A stretch of DNA of 34,858 nt from VGCC01 sp964495555 (GCA_964495555.1 CAZBWA010000011.1:1-34858), one strand, 5' to 3'; shown: positions 7,316-15,729, numbered from the stretch's first letter. The notes: generated by a model not told the origin, from the sequence alone. Translations and numbers: made by a program.

Positions 7316-8026
7316 TCACCAGTCGACGAGCTGCCGGTCCTCCCACAGGAGTCCCGTCGGTTGGCCCGCCGCGCGCGCGGCCAACCACACGATGGTGTCC
7401 GCGCCCTCCTCAGCCGAACGCGGCGCATCCGGGCCGCCCATGTCTGTACGGCAATGGCCCGGGCACATCGCATCCACCAGGACCCCGCGAGCTCCGTGCC
7501 CGGTCTCGGCCGCGAAGGAGCGCACGAGGGCGTTCACTCCCGCCTTGCTGACGCGGTACGGGACGAGGCCCCCCTCGAGCCCCGGGCCGGTGCTGCGGCC
7601 CAGGCATGCGGACACCACGATCACGCGACCGTCGCGCCGCTCCACCATGCCCGGCGTGAAGCAGCGAAGGGTATGGAACACCCCGTCGAGGTTGATGCTC
7701 AGGACTCGTCGCCACTCCTCCGGCGACGTGCGCAGCGTCTTGGTCATACGACCCGCCATCACCCCAGCCGACGCGATCACGATGTCGGGGCTGGCGATCC
7801 GCTCGGCCGCAGCCGCCATCCCTGGGCCGTCGGCAACGTCGACCACCGCGCACTCCGCGTCGATTCCCTCGGCGCTCAATTCCGCCACCGCCGCGTCAGC
7901 GCGCGCACGATCGGTTCCGATCAGGACGACGCGCGCGCCCTCGCGCCCCAATCCCCGGGCCGCCGCTAGGCCGATCCCTCGGGTGCCCCCGGTCACGAGC
8001 GCGGTCCGGCCGTCGAGTGTCCCCAT
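7316..8026 (-). CDS. Short-chain dehydrogenase/reductase (SDR), SDR family oxidoreductase
   Basis: 236 residues from the ATG at 8026 (245 if the ATG at 8053 is used). Classical SDR signatures are visible: the Rossmann GGTRGIG near residues 13-19, an NAG-equivalent region (IVIASAGV), the catalytic Ser in VIVVSACLG and the YxxxK pair in VPYRVSKAG. After the first strand the acidic or basic coenzyme selector is not clear (VVLIGTDRAR), so NAD versus NADP preference is left open. I prefer the ATG at 8026 because the protein then starts with the usual short MGTLDGRTALVTGG. Substrate unknown; the neighbours give no hint. It is divergent from kgd. Confidence 0.8.
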   Translation of the reverse strand: MGTLDGRTALVTGGTRGIGLAAARGLGREGARVVLIGTDRARADAAVAELSAEGIDAECAVVDVADGPGMAAAAERIASPDIVIASAGVMAGRMTKTLRTSPEEWRRVLSINLDGVFHTLRCFTPGMVERRDGRVIVVSACLGRSTGPGLEGGLVPYRVSKAGVNALVRSFAAETGHGARGVLVDAMCPGHCRTDMGGPDAPRSAEEGADTIVWLAARAAGQPTGLLWEDRQLVDW

Positions 8027-8067
8027 GGGGGGAGCCTGCCCGTCGTCATGCATTCACGCATCCCGGT

Positions 8068-8082
8068 ACCCTTCTTAAGGGT
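8068..8082. promoter_or_regulatory. Inverted repeat in the SDR-kgd divergent control region
   Basis: ACCCTT, CTT, AAGGGT is a perfect 6-bp inverted repeat with a 3-base spacer. It overlaps a TACCCT sequence (8067-8072) that could be the -10 of kgd. It could be an operator or chance. Confidence 0.3.
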
Positions 8083-8118
8083 CGCGAAGCGCGGCTCATG
8101 TCGGGAGAGGATCGCGGG

Positions 8119-11100
8119 GTGTCTGCAGAGCCCTTGGCCGACTTCGGGCCCAATGAATGGCTCGTGGACGAGATCTACCAGCAGTTCCTCGCCGACCGGA
8201 ATTCCGTCGACCCCGCCTGGTGGGAATTCTTCGAGGGGTACCAGCCCACCGATCTCTCGCCGGCTGCCGTACCCGCGCCCCCGGCCACCACACCCTCACC
8301 TTCGTCGACACCGACTCCCGCGCCCGCGCCCGTGACGACACCGTCCTCCACTCCCCCGCCCACAGCCGCCGCACCGGCGACCTCCGAGGACACCGTGACG
8401 GTTCTCAAGGGCCCAGCCGGCCGGGTTGTGGCGAATATGGACGCGAGCCTGACCGTGCCCACCGCTACGAGCGTGCGAGGAATTCCCGCGAAGCTCGTGA
8501 TGGACAACCGCGTGGTGATCAACAACCACCTCACCCGAGGACGTGGCGGCAAGGTGTCCTTCACGCACCTCATCGGGTATGCCGTGGTGCGCGCGGCTAC
8601 CGAGATGCCGTCCATGAACAGCAGCTTCACGGAGGTCGCTGGCAAGCCAGCCCTCGTCACTCATCCGGATATCAATCTCGGCATCGCGATCGATGTCGCC
8701 AAATCCGATGGCTCGCGTCAATTGCTGGTGCCCTCGATCAAGGCCGCACAGACCATGGACTTCGCCGCCTTCTGGGCGTCGTACGAGGACATCGTGCGCC
8801 GGGCCCGCGCCGGGGCCCTCGGTGTCGATGACTTCGCCGGCACGACGATCTCGCTCACTAATCCCGGCACCATCGGCACGAACTTCTCGGTCCCGCGCCT
8901 GATGACCGGCCAAGGCTGCATCATCGGCGTCGGTGCGATGGAGTACCCGGCAGAGTGGCAGGGGGCATCCGAGGAGACCCTGGTGCGCAACGCCGTCTCC
9001 AAGATCCTGACTCTCACCTCGACGTACGACCATCGCATCATCCAGGGCGCCCAGTCGGGAGAGTTCCTCCGCCGCATCCATCAGTTACTCCTCGGCGAAG
9101 AGGGCTTCTACGACGACATCTTCCGTTCGCTGCGCATCCCCTACGAACCGGTGCGGTGGGCCCACGACATCTCGGCCAGCCACGAGACGGATCTGGACAA
9201 GACCGTGCGCGTGCAGGAGATCATCCATGCCTATCGCGTGCGTGGTCACCTGATGGCGGACACGGATCCCCTCGAGTATCGGCAACGCACGCATCCCGAT
9301 CTCGACGTACTCAGCCACGGCCTGACCCTCTGGGATCTCGACCGAGAATTCGCCACGGGCGGTTTCGCAGGTCGGGACCTGATGAAGCTGCGGGCGATCC
9401 TGGGAGTGTTGCGCGATGCGTACACCCGCTCCGTGGGCATCGAGTACATGCACATTCAGGACCCTGAGCAGCGGCACTGGATCCAGAAGCGTGTCGAATG
9501 CCCCCACGAGAAGTACGACCGGGACGAGCAGTTGCGCATCCTGCGCAAACTCAACGAGGCCGAGGCGCTAGAGAGCTTCCTCCACACCAAGTACGTGGGC
9601 CAGAAAAGATTCTCCCTGGAAGGCGCGGAATCACTCATCCCCGCTCTGGACGCGATCCTGATCGAGTCCGCCGACCAGGACATCATCGAGGTCTGCATCG
9701 GTATGCCGCATCGCGGTCGCCTGAATGTTCTCACCAACATCGCCGGGAAGTCCTACGGGCAGATCTTCCGCGAGTTCGAGGGTGACTACGGCTCGGACTC
9801 CGTCCAGGGCTCCGGTGACGTGAAGTACCACCTCGGCACGACGGGGACGTTCACCACGGACGAAGGCAAATCCACCTCCGTGTACATCGCCGCCAATCCG
9901 TCGCACCTGGAGGCGGTCGACCCGGTGCTCGAGGGCATCGTCCGCGCCAAGCAGGACGTTCTCCCTCGGGAGCGCGTCTTCGACGTTCTGCCCCTTCTGA
10001 TCCACGGTGACGCCGCATTCGCGGGACAGGGCGTGGTCGCCGAAACCCTGCATCTATCCCAGCTCCAGGGATACCGCACCGGTGGGACCGTGCACATCGT
10101 GGTCAACAACCAGGTGGGCTTCACCACGTCCCCGCGGTATAGCCGGTCGAGCGTCTACCCGACTGATGTCGCGCGCATGGTGCAGGCTCCGATCTTCCAC
10201 GTCAACGGCGACGACCCCGAGGCGGTTGTACGCGTCGCCCGCCTCGCCTTTGAGTTCCGCCAAACCTTCCACAAGGATGTCGTGATCGATCTCGTGTGTT
10301 ACCGCAAACGCGGTCACAACGAGGCGGACGATCCGTCCCTGACACAGCCGTTGATGTACGCGATCATCGACAACAAGCGCTCGGTTCGCAAGCACTACAC
10401 CGAGAGCCTCATCGGCCGCGGGGACATCACCGTCGACGAGGCCGAGGAAGCGCTCAAGCATTTCCAGGAGCAACTGGAGCGGGTCTTCCAGGAGACACGG
10501 GCCGATCACGCGGACGAGGAGTTCAGTCACTCGTCCAAGAGCATCATCGAGACGGGACAGCTTGACCTCGTCCCGCAGGGGCCGGCTACGGACATCGATA
10601 CGGCCATCACCCAGGAGCAGATCGACACGGTGATTCGCTCGCAACTGACGATGCCCGAGGACTTCACCGTCCATCCGCGTTTGGCCCCGCAACTGCAGCG
10701 CCGCGCACAGATGGTTGCGGAGAATGCGATCGATTGGGGCATGGCCGAGGCTCTTGCCGTGGGGTCCCTGCTCATGGAGGGTCGTTCGGTGCGCCTTGCC
10801 GGGCAGGACTCCCGACGAGGGACCTTCGGGCACCGACACATGGTGATCGTGGACAAGGAGACTGGCTGGCAGTACAAGCCGCTCAAGCAGTGCTACCGCG
10901 ACGGCGCCAAGTTGTATGTGTACGACTCATTGCTGAGCGAGTACGCGGCTCTCGGTTTCGAGTACGGGTACTCGGTCGCACGGCCCGATGCCCTGGTGAT
11001 GTGGGAGGCGCAGTTTGGTGACTTCGTCGATGGCGCCCAGACGATCATCGACGAGTTCATCTCCTCGGGCGAGCAGAAGTGGGGGCAGCGCTCTGCGGTG

Positions 11101-11739
11101 ACCCTCCTGCTTCCCCACGGATATGAGGGCCAGGGTCCCGATCACTCCAGTGCACGCGTCGAGCGCTTCCTCCAGATGTGTGCCCAGGACAACATGACCG
11201 TGGCGATGCCCTCGACGCCCGCGAGCTTCTTCCATCTTCTGCGGTGGCAGGTGCTCGGTCACCTGACCCGGCCCCTGATCATCTTCACTCCCAAGTCTCT
11301 CTTGCGCGCCAAGGCTGCGGTGTCCACGGTGCAGGACTTCACACAGGGCGTCTTCCGACCGCTGCTCCCCGACACCACGACGCCGGAGTCGCGCGTGCGG
11401 CGCGTCATCCTCTGCAGCGGCAAGGTTTATTACGACCTGGATGCCCACCGGAAGGAGAAGGGCATCACCGACGTCGCACTCCTCCGCATGGAGCGGCTCT
11501 ATCCCCTCCCCTTCCGACTCCGCGAGGCCGTGGACGCCTACCCCGGTGCCGAACTCATGTGGGTACAGGAGGAGCCGGCCAACCAGGGTGCGTGGTCGTT
11601 CATCGCCATCAACACACCAGACATCCTCGGGCGCCCGATTACCTGCGTCTCGCGACCTTCCTCGTCCTCGCCCGCAGCGGGCACGCACTCCCGTCACGAG
11701 CACGAGCAGCGCCTTATCGTCGACCAGGCCTTCGCGTAG
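8119..11739 (+). CDS. kgd: Multifunctional 2-oxoglutarate decarboxylase/dehydrogenase E1 with fused E2-like domain
   Basis: About 1206 residues. It is the actinobacterial Kgd/OdhA-type enzyme of the citric acid cycle. Domain order: a short N-terminal helix (FGPNEWLVDEIYQQF) that recruits the complex, a Pro/Thr/Ala-rich linker, an E2o-like acyltransferase domain (about 95-335) with the catalytic DHRIIQGA (His305), then the thiamine-diphosphate E1o part with MPHRGRLNVL (from 529), HGDAAFAGQG (Asp near 631) and NNQVGFTTSP. There is no lipoyl domain, as expected for this fused class. I place the start at the GTG at 8119 because GGGAGAGG lies 8 bases upstream and the product then begins like mycobacterial Kgd; the ATG at 8098 is upstream of that Shine-Dalgarno. 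It is followed after 2 bases by a small conserved gene. Confidence 0.96.
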   Translation: MSAEPLADFGPNEWLVDEIYQQFLADRNSVDPAWWEFFEGYQPTDLSPAAVPAPPATTPSPSSTPTPAPAPVTTPSSTPPPTAAAPATSEDTVTVLKGPAGRVVANMDASLTVPTATSVRGIPAKLVMDNRVVINNHLTRGRGGKVSFTHLIGYAVVRAATEMPSMNSSFTEVAGKPALVTHPDINLGIAIDVAKSDGSRQLLVPSIKAAQTMDFAAFWASYEDIVRRARAGALGVDDFAGTTISLTNPGTIGTNFSVPRLMTGQGCIIGVGAMEYPAEWQGASEETLVRNAVSKILTLTSTYDHRIIQGAQSGEFLRRIHQLLLGEEGFYDDIFRSLRIPYEPVRWAHDISASHETDLDKTVRVQEIIHAYRVRGHLMADTDPLEYRQRTHPDLDVLSHGLTLWDLDREFATGGFAGRDLMKLRAILGVLRDAYTRSVGIEYMHIQDPEQRHWIQKRVECPHEKYDRDEQLRILRKLNEAEALESFLHTKYVGQKRFSLEGAESLIPALDAILIESADQDIIEVCIGMPHRGRLNVLTNIAGKSYGQIFREFEGDYGSDSVQGSGDVKYHLGTTGTFTTDEGKSTSVYIAANPSHLEAVDPVLEGIVRAKQDVLPRERVFDVLPLLIHGDAAFAGQGVVAETLHLSQLQGYRTGGTVHIVVNNQVGFTTSPRYSRSSVYPTDVARMVQAPIFHVNGDDPEAVVRVARLAFEFRQTFHKDVVIDLVCYRKRGHNEADDPSLTQPLMYAIIDNKRSVRKHYTESLIGRGDITVDEAEEALKHFQEQLERVFQETRADHADEEFSHSSKSIIETGQLDLVPQGPATDIDTAITQEQIDTVIRSQLTMPEDFTVHPRLAPQLQRRAQMVAENAIDWGMAEALAVGSLLMEGRSVRLAGQDSRRGTFGHRHMVIVDKETGWQYKPLKQCYRDGAKLYVYDSLLSEYAALGFEYGYSVARPDALVMWEAQFGDFVDGAQTIIDEFISSGEQKWGQRSAVTLLLPHGYEGQGPDHSSARVERFLQMCAQDNMTVAMPSTPASFFHLLRWQVLGHLTRPLIIFTPKSLLRAKAAVSTVQDFTQGVFRPLLPDTTTPESRVRRVILCSGKVYYDLDAHRKEKGITDVALLRMERLYPLPFRLREAVDAYPGAELMWVQEEPANQGAWSFIAINTPDILGRPITCVSRPSSSSPAAGTHSRHEHEQRLIVDQAFA

Positions 11740-11741
11740 AG

Positions 11742-11918
11742 ATGTACTTCACGGACCGGGGAATCGAGGAACTCGCCGATCGTCGAGGGGACGAGGAAGT
11801 CACCCTGGCCTGGCTCGCTGAGCGGATGCGTCAGTTCGTGGACGACAATCCCGATTTCGAGATCGCCGTGGAGCGTCTTGCCACGTGGCTCGCCCGCTCC
11901 GACGCCGACGAGGACTAG
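11742..11918 (+). CDS. Small conserved actinobacterial protein (DUF6104-like) downstream of kgd
   Basis: 58 residues starting MYFTDRGIEELADRRGDEEV and continuing WLAERMRQFVDDNPDFE and VERLATWLARSD. It is acidic and helical. I recognise it as the short protein that follows kgd in many actinobacteria, which suggests a role tied to the 2-oxoglutarate dehydrogenase complex, but nothing direct is known to me. The ATG is only 2 bases after the kgd stop, so it is translated by coupling. Its stop shares the tetranucleotide CTAG with the stop of the convergent oxidoreductase gene. Confidence 0.8.
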   Translation: MYFTDRGIEELADRRGDEEVTLAWLAERMRQFVDDNPDFEIAVERLATWLARSDADED

Positions 11919-12880
11919 ACCCGCGCCACGATCTTTCCGAGCACATCACCGGAGTCCATGGCCGCGAATCCCTCCGCGATGGAGGCCAGCGGCATGACCG
12001 AGTCAATGACGGGCCTCGTGCCCGTGGACTGGAGCAATTCCACGAGAGCCACGAGATCTTCGCGCGTCCCCATCGTCGATCCAACAATGGACAATTGCAG
12101 GAAGAACACGCGGTTGAGGTCGGCGGGGGGATTCGGTCCGGACGTGGCACCCGAGACCACCACGACGCCCCCGGGTCGCAACGACTTCAACGAGTGATCC
12201 CACGTCGCCGCCCCCACGGTCTCGATGACCGCATCCACCTTCTCCGGGAGTCGGGCTCCCGGCTCGAAGGCGGCGTCCGCACCGAGGTGCACCGCCCAGT
12301 CCCGCTTGCGCTCTGATCGCGACGTCACCCAGACGCGACGGCCCAGCGCCCTGCCCAGGACGATCGCCGCGGACGACACTCCCCCACCCGCGCCCTGGAC
12401 GAGCAGCGTGTCCCCGGCCTCGGTCTGAGACTTGCGCGCGATCATGCGATAGGCGGTGAGCCACGCGGTCGGGAGACATGCAGCGTCCTCGAAACTCATG
12501 CCCGACGGCTTGTCCACGAGATTGCCCGCAGGAACACGGACGATCTCGGCGAGGGTACCCGGGTAGATCTCGCTCAACAGGCTCCGCCGCACATCCAGCG
12601 TCTCGTCGCCGCGGGCCCCGCCCTCCCCGATCACGGCGTGGACGATCACTTCCCGCCCGTCCGCCGTCACCCCGGCGGCATCCGATCCGAGAATCATCGG
12701 AGTTCGTTCGGCGGTCAGCGCCTGCCCACGCAGGGCCCACAGGTCGTGGTGGTTCAAGGACGCCGCCCGCACATGGACGTCGACCCACTCCGTGGGTGTC
12801 TCTCCCGGTTCGATCTCCCCGACGCGCAGGCAGGACAGCGGATCGTCACGGTCGACGGAAGCGGCGTAGGCGGCGAGCAT
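11915..12880 (-). CDS. Zinc-type/quinone MDR dehydrogenase family protein
   Basis: 321 residues, a medium-chain dehydrogenase/reductase. The catalytic domain has NHHDLWALRG and GSDAAGV; the Rossmann domain has the coenzyme loop LLVQGAGGGVSSAA, and GRRVWVTSRSERKR after strand 2 favours NADP(H). The usual structural-zinc four-cysteine lobe is absent and the catalytic zinc ligands are not clear, so it may be a zinc-independent quinone-reductase-like member. Reaction and substrate are unknown. It sits directly downstream of sodX, an arrangement I associate with nickel-SOD loci in actinobacteria, but it also has its own TAGGGT box 5 bases upstream of the ATG. Confidence 0.8.
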   Translation of the reverse strand: MLAAYAASVDRDDPLSCLRVGEIEPGETPTEWVDVHVRAASLNHHDLWALRGQALTAERTPMILGSDAAGVTADGREVIVHAVIGEGGARGDETLDVRRSLLSEIYPGTLAEIVRVPAGNLVDKPSGMSFEDAACLPTAWLTAYRMIARKSQTEAGDTLLVQGAGGGVSSAAIVLGRALGRRVWVTSRSERKRDWAVHLGADAAFEPGARLPEKVDAVIETVGAATWDHSLKSLRPGGVVVVSGATSGPNPPADLNRVFFLQLSIVGSTMGTREDLVALVELLQSTGTRPVIDSVMPLASIAEGFAAMDSGDVLGKIVARV

Positions 12881-12885
12881 GGTTC

Positions 12886-12891
12886 ACCCTA
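12886..12891 (-). promoter_or_regulatory. -10 box, leaderless start of the MDR gene
   Basis: On the minus strand this reads TAGGGT, 5 bases before the ATG at 12880; its TAG is also the sodX stop codon. Confidence 0.45.
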
Positions 12892-13194
12892 CGGTCCGTT
12901 CGCACCCCGCCGATAGCGCAACCAGAGAACTCCCCGGATGGAATCGTCAGGCACCACGCCGAAGGCACGGCTGTCCTCACTCGTCCCAGGATCATCCCCC
13001 TCGACCCACCATCCGTCCCCTTCTCGGCGCACCACGCGCTTGACGACGAGGAGTTCGGGGCGACCGGGATGGGGGAATGCCACCACGTGACCAGGACGGA
13101 TCCGCCGCGCGGGCCGCACGATCCACCAGTCGCCGTTTCTCAACGCCGGCTGCATGGAGGGACCCACGATTCGAACAGTGGACCAGGAGCGCAT
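12889..13194 (-). CDS. sodX: Nickel superoxide dismutase maturation protease (S26 signal-peptidase family)
   Basis: 101 residues. It keeps the core of the S26 peptidases: nucleophile Ser13 in VGPSMQP, the strand GDWWIV, general base Lys52 in LLVVKRVV, and the terminal box GDDPGTSEDSR, equivalent to GDN...S.DSR. There is no membrane helix, which fits a cytoplasmic processing protease. It lies head-to-head with sodN, and its job is to remove the SodN propeptide so that the new N-terminal His can bind nickel. I use the ATG at 13194 (GGCAGGA upstream, product MRSWSTVRIVGPSMQP); the open frame continues upstream into the sodN region but that part does not look like the family. Confidence 0.88.
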   Translation of the reverse strand: MRSWSTVRIVGPSMQPALRNGDWWIVRPARRIRPGHVVAFPHPGRPELLVVKRVVRREGDGWWVEGDDPGTSEDSRAFGVVPDDSIRGVLWLRYRRGANGP

Positions 13195-13211
13195 CGCCGC
13201 ATCCTGCCCGG

Positions 13212-13239
13212 TTGTGGACTGCGCCGTCCTCAGTAGGCT
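13212..13239 (+). promoter_or_regulatory. Putative sodN promoter
   Basis: TTGTGG (13212-13217) and TAGGCT (13234-13239) are 16 bases apart. Transcription would begin near 13246 and include the Shine-Dalgarno AGGAGGG (13258-13264). Confidence 0.5.
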
Positions 13240-13270
13240 CGGAGGACAATCATCCCCAGGAGGGTTCCCG

Positions 13271-13672
13271 ATGTTCCGAGACATGTTCACCCCGAAGCAG
13301 TCGGCTTACGCCCACTGCGATCTTCCCTGCGGCGTCTACGACCCCGCCCAGGCCCGCATCGAGGCCGAGTCCGTCAAGGCGTGCATGCAGAAGTACCACG
13401 CATCCGACGATCCGGAATTCAAGGCGCGTGCCATCTCCATCAAGGAGCAGCGCTCCCAGCTGGTGAAGGACCACCTCTGGGTGCTCTGGACCGACTACTT
13501 CAAGCCCCCGCACTTCGAGAAGTACCCGCAGCTCAACGACCTGTTCAACCAGGCGACGAAGCTCGCGGGCGCCGGCGGCACCAAGGGTTCGCTCGACCCG
13601 GCAGTCGCCGATCAGTTGCTCGGCAAGATCGATGAGATCGCGACGATCTTCTGGGAGACCAAGAAGGCCTGA
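13271..13672 (+). CDS. sodN: Nickel superoxide dismutase
   Basis: 133 residues. Residues 1-14 (MFRDMFTPKQSAYA) are the propeptide; removal exposes the nickel hook HCDLPCGVY, in which His1, Cys2 and Cys6 of the mature protein bind nickel. The rest is the four-helix bundle of the hexameric enzyme (WVLWTDYFKPPHFEKYP). It dismutates superoxide to oxygen and hydrogen peroxide. There is no signal peptide, so it is intracellular. The ATG is set by AGGAGGG 6 bases upstream. The gene is monocistronic, with a strong terminator directly after it and the maturation protease gene divergently upstream. Nickel enzymes of this type often replace iron or manganese SOD when iron is scarce. Confidence 0.97.
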   Translation: MFRDMFTPKQSAYAHCDLPCGVYDPAQARIEAESVKACMQKYHASDDPEFKARAISIKEQRSQLVKDHLWVLWTDYFKPPHFEKYPQLNDLFNQATKLAGAGGTKGSLDPAVADQLLGKIDEIATIFWETKKA

Positions 13673-13678
13673 TCTTCG

Positions 13679-13712
13679 ACGAAGCCCCCGCAGTCAACTG
13701 CGGGGGCTTCGT
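13679..13712 (+). terminator. sodN terminator
   Basis: ACGAAGCCCCCGCAG (13679-13693) and its exact complement (13698-13712) form a perfect 15-bp stem with a TCAA loop, 6 bases after the sodN stop. There is no T-run. Confidence 0.85.
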
Positions 13713-13729
13713 GCTTGGCGGCCTGCGCC

Positions 13730-13735
13730 TACGCT
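13730..13735 (+). promoter_or_regulatory. -10 box, leaderless start of the acetyltransferase operon
   Basis: TACGCT ends 6 bases before the ATG at 13742, and there is no Shine-Dalgarno sequence. Confidence 0.55.
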
Positions 13736-13741
13736 GACGAC

Positions 13742-14227
13742 ATGTCGACGACAATCCGATCTGCCGTGCCGACGGACGTGCCCGAGATCCTCGCCATGAT
13801 CCGCGAGCTCGCGGAGTACGAGAGGGAGCCAGACGCCGTCGAGGCGACCGAGGAGCTCCTCCACGCTTCTTTGTTCTGCGACGAGCCTGCGGCCTTCGTC
13901 CACATGGCCGAGAGAGACGGGGTCATCGTGGGATTTGCGTTGTGGTTTCGCAACTTCTCCACGTGGCTCGGCCGGCACGGGGTGTATCTGGAGGATCTCT
14001 ATGTACGCCCTGAGTTCCGCGGTCTCGGGATCGGAAAGGCGTTGCTGGCCTCGCTCGCCCGAGTCTGCGAGGAGCGCGGGTACGGGCGTCTCGAGTGGTG
14101 GGTGCTCGACTGGAACACCCCGGCGTGGGAGTTCTACGAGAGCGTCGGGGCGATTCCGATGACCGACTGGACGGTGCACCGGGTGACGGGGGATGCTTTG
14201 CGCACGTTGGCACAGGAGGCGCTATGA
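13742..14227 (+). CDS. GNAT acetyltransferase, spermidine/spermine (SSAT)-like
   Basis: 161 residues. The GNAT fold is clear: ELAEYEREPDAVEATEELL near the N-terminus, FALWFRNFSTWLG, the acetyl-CoA loop LYVRPEFRGLGIGKALL (R/Q-x-x-G-x-G/A) and the later WVLDWNTPAWEFYESVGA. This set, especially FSTW followed by GVYLEDL and RGLGIG, is typical of the SSAT/thialysine acetyltransferase branch, which acetylates small amines. The substrate cannot be fixed from sequence. It is the first gene of a three-gene operon; its stop overlaps the start of the RsbW-like gene by 4 bases, which ties an acetyltransferase to a sigma-factor switch. Confidence 0.82.
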   Translation: MSTTIRSAVPTDVPEILAMIRELAEYEREPDAVEATEELLHASLFCDEPAAFVHMAERDGVIVGFALWFRNFSTWLGRHGVYLEDLYVRPEFRGLGIGKALLASLARVCEERGYGRLEWWVLDWNTPAWEFYESVGAIPMTDWTVHRVTGDALRTLAQEAL

Positions 14228-14601
14228 GCCCGACTCGAGTGGAGTTCCCCGCTGATCCCACGTGTATTCCCGAGATGCGCGCGCTAGCCGGGGCCATGTG
14301 CGCCCGCTTCAACCTCACGATCGATTCGATCGAGGATGCCAAGCACGCATTGGACGAAGCCCTGACGATCGCGGTGGGCATCGCCCAACCCGACACCACC
14401 ATCACCTGCACCCTGGATGCCACAGCCGAGGGCTTCCAGGCCCGGGTGAGCGTCCCCCATGGGGATGAGGACGAGACGGACGTGACGACAGGGTTGGCGT
14501 GGCACGTCCTGTGCGGCGTGACCCACGAAGCGCGCATCCATCGGGAGGACGGCCGCACCACGGTCCACTTCGCATTGAACGCGACCGCCTCCGCGGGCTG
14601 A
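14224..14601 (+). CDS. RsbW-like anti-sigma factor/ATP-binding protein
   Basis: 125 residues, the size of an RsbW/UsfX anti-sigma factor. It begins VEFPADPTCIPEMRALAGAM, and the N-box region reads IEDAKHALDEALTIAVG. The Glu of the box is present, but the Asn that normally binds magnesium-ATP is replaced by Ile. A weak G-box (GLAWHVLCGVTHEARIH) and the closing strand GRTTVHFAL complete a GHKL-type fold. Position directly before a SigF-family gene suggests it sequesters that sigma factor. The missing Asn argues for ATP-independent or altered nucleotide control, as reported for some actinobacterial members. It is coupled to the acetyltransferase by a 4-base overlap. Confidence 0.72.
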   Translation: MSPTRVEFPADPTCIPEMRALAGAMCARFNLTIDSIEDAKHALDEALTIAVGIAQPDTTITCTLDATAEGFQARVSVPHGDEDETDVTTGLAWHVLCGVTHEARIHREDGRTTVHFALNATASAG

Positions 14602-14608
14602 GCCACGC

Positions 14609-15340
14609 ATGGGGGATCGAGATCTCGAGCGCGCGCTCTTCGTCGAATTGCGCGACCCCTCGACCACGCCGGCACGAGCCGCCGACGTCCGGGGGGAACT
14701 CATCGTCATGCACGAACCCCTGGTCCGACACCTCTGCCGCCGATACGTGCGCCCGGGACTCGATCGGGAGGACATCGTGCAATCCGGAACCGTGGGCCTG
14801 ATCGCCGCGGTCGACGGATTCGACCCGGACCGCGGAGCAGCGTTCTCGTCCTATGCGGCACCGCACATTCTTGGCGAAGTACGTCGGCACCTACGCGATG
14901 AGACGTCGGCGATCCGAGCGCCGCGCAGTGTGCACGCCGCGCGCGCGTCGGTCCTGGAGGCATCCGAGGCCCTCCACGCATCCCTGCATCGTTACCCCAC
15001 AGTTGCGGAGTTGGCCGACTTCACCGGATTGACCGACGAGAAGGTTCTCGAAGCACTCGACCATCATCGGCCCGATTCCCTCGACGAGGCTCCGCCCGAA
15101 CGGGAGCCGTCGGTCGACGATGCCACCGACGCGGTGGATTACTGGGAATCCGTCGGGCGCGCGCTGTCGTCACTGCCCGAGCGCGAACGCCAGGTCCTCA
15201 CCCTGCGCTTCTTCGACGAGATGAGCCAGTCGGCGGTGGCGAAGGAGTTGGGCATGTCGCAGATGCATGTGTCCCGACTCCAGCGCAGCGCCTTGGAGAA
15301 GGTCCGCCAGAGACTCGGCGATGCCTACGTTGCTGCGTGA
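14609..15340 (+). CDS. SigB/SigF-family RNA polymerase sigma factor
   Basis: 243 residues. Region 2 is GLDREDIVQSGTVGLIAAVDGFDPDRGAAFSSYAAPHILGEVRRHLRD with the usual core-binding and -10-reading residues. Region 3 is the helix block around YPTVAELADFTGLTDEKVLEAL. Region 4 is LSSLPERERQVLTLRFFDEMSQSAVAKELGMSQMHVSRLQRSALEKVR with the helix-turn-helix that reads the -35. This is a group 3 (stress/general response) sigma factor, probably controlled by the protein encoded just before it (7-base gap). No Shine-Dalgarno is evident before the ATG, so translation probably depends on coupling. Its stop overlaps the convergent membrane-protein gene by 16 bases. Confidence 0.92.
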   Translation: MGDRDLERALFVELRDPSTTPARAADVRGELIVMHEPLVRHLCRRYVRPGLDREDIVQSGTVGLIAAVDGFDPDRGAAFSSYAAPHILGEVRRHLRDETSAIRAPRSVHAARASVLEASEALHASLHRYPTVAELADFTGLTDEKVLEALDHHRPDSLDEAPPEREPSVDDATDAVDYWESVGRALSSLPERERQVLTLRFFDEMSQSAVAKELGMSQMHVSRLQRSALEKVRQRLGDAYVAA

Positions 15341-15723
15341 CCCTCGTGGAGCGCACGGGTAACCGGGGGTAGGAGGCTCACGACGAGCGAGGACGCCGCC
15401 ACAAGGACCAGGCCACCGCCGACGACCTGCCCGAGGCCGGTGGACTGCGCCAGCGGCACGCCGACGACCAGACCGAGAAGCTGGGCCAGGATGAACGGGC
15501 CCCTCGCCCATCGCCGGAGATTCCACCAGCCGCGCGCCACGGCACCGAGTCCGACTCCGAGCACGACGAAGATCAGGACCTGCATGGCGAATGCCGCCGG
15601 GTTCGATACCTCGGCCGGTCCGGTCATCCCCTCCCGCACGATGGCGACGATGTCGATGACCGCGTAGACGAGCAACGCCACTCCCTCGAGGGCGGCGATC
15701 ACGGCGAGGAGGCGGGGCAACAC
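15325..15723 (-). CDS. Small four-helix membrane protein, family not recognised
   Basis: 132 residues, mostly hydrophobic. Four membrane segments are visible: about 5-28 (LAVIAALEGVALLVYAVIDIVAIV), 44-66 (AFAMQVLIFVVLGVGLGAVARG), 75-95 (GPFILAQLLGLVVGVPLA) and 98-120 (TGLGQVVGGGLVLVAASSLVVSLL). No catalytic or ligand motif stands out. It resembles the small uncharacterised membrane proteins common in actinobacteria. The start is GTG with a TACCCT box 6 bases upstream. It is divergent from the lipid-kinase gene, from which it is separated by only 47 bp. Confidence 0.72.
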   Translation of the reverse strand: MLPRLLAVIAALEGVALLVYAVIDIVAIVREGMTGPAEVSNPAAFAMQVLIFVVLGVGLGAVARGWWNLRRWARGPFILAQLLGLVVGVPLAQSTGLGQVVGGGLVLVAASSLVVSLLPPVTRALHEGHAAT

Positions 15724-15729
15724 CCTCCG

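Noticed and set aside
6272..7969. Open frame of about 565 codons on the plus strand
   Set aside because: Antisense to the L,D-transpeptidase and SDR genes; composition very rich in Arg, Gly and His with no domain.
13195..13290. N-terminal extension of sodX (33 extra residues)
   Set aside because: The extension lies over the sodN promoter and start and does not resemble S26 peptidases; the ATG at 13194 gives a normal protein.
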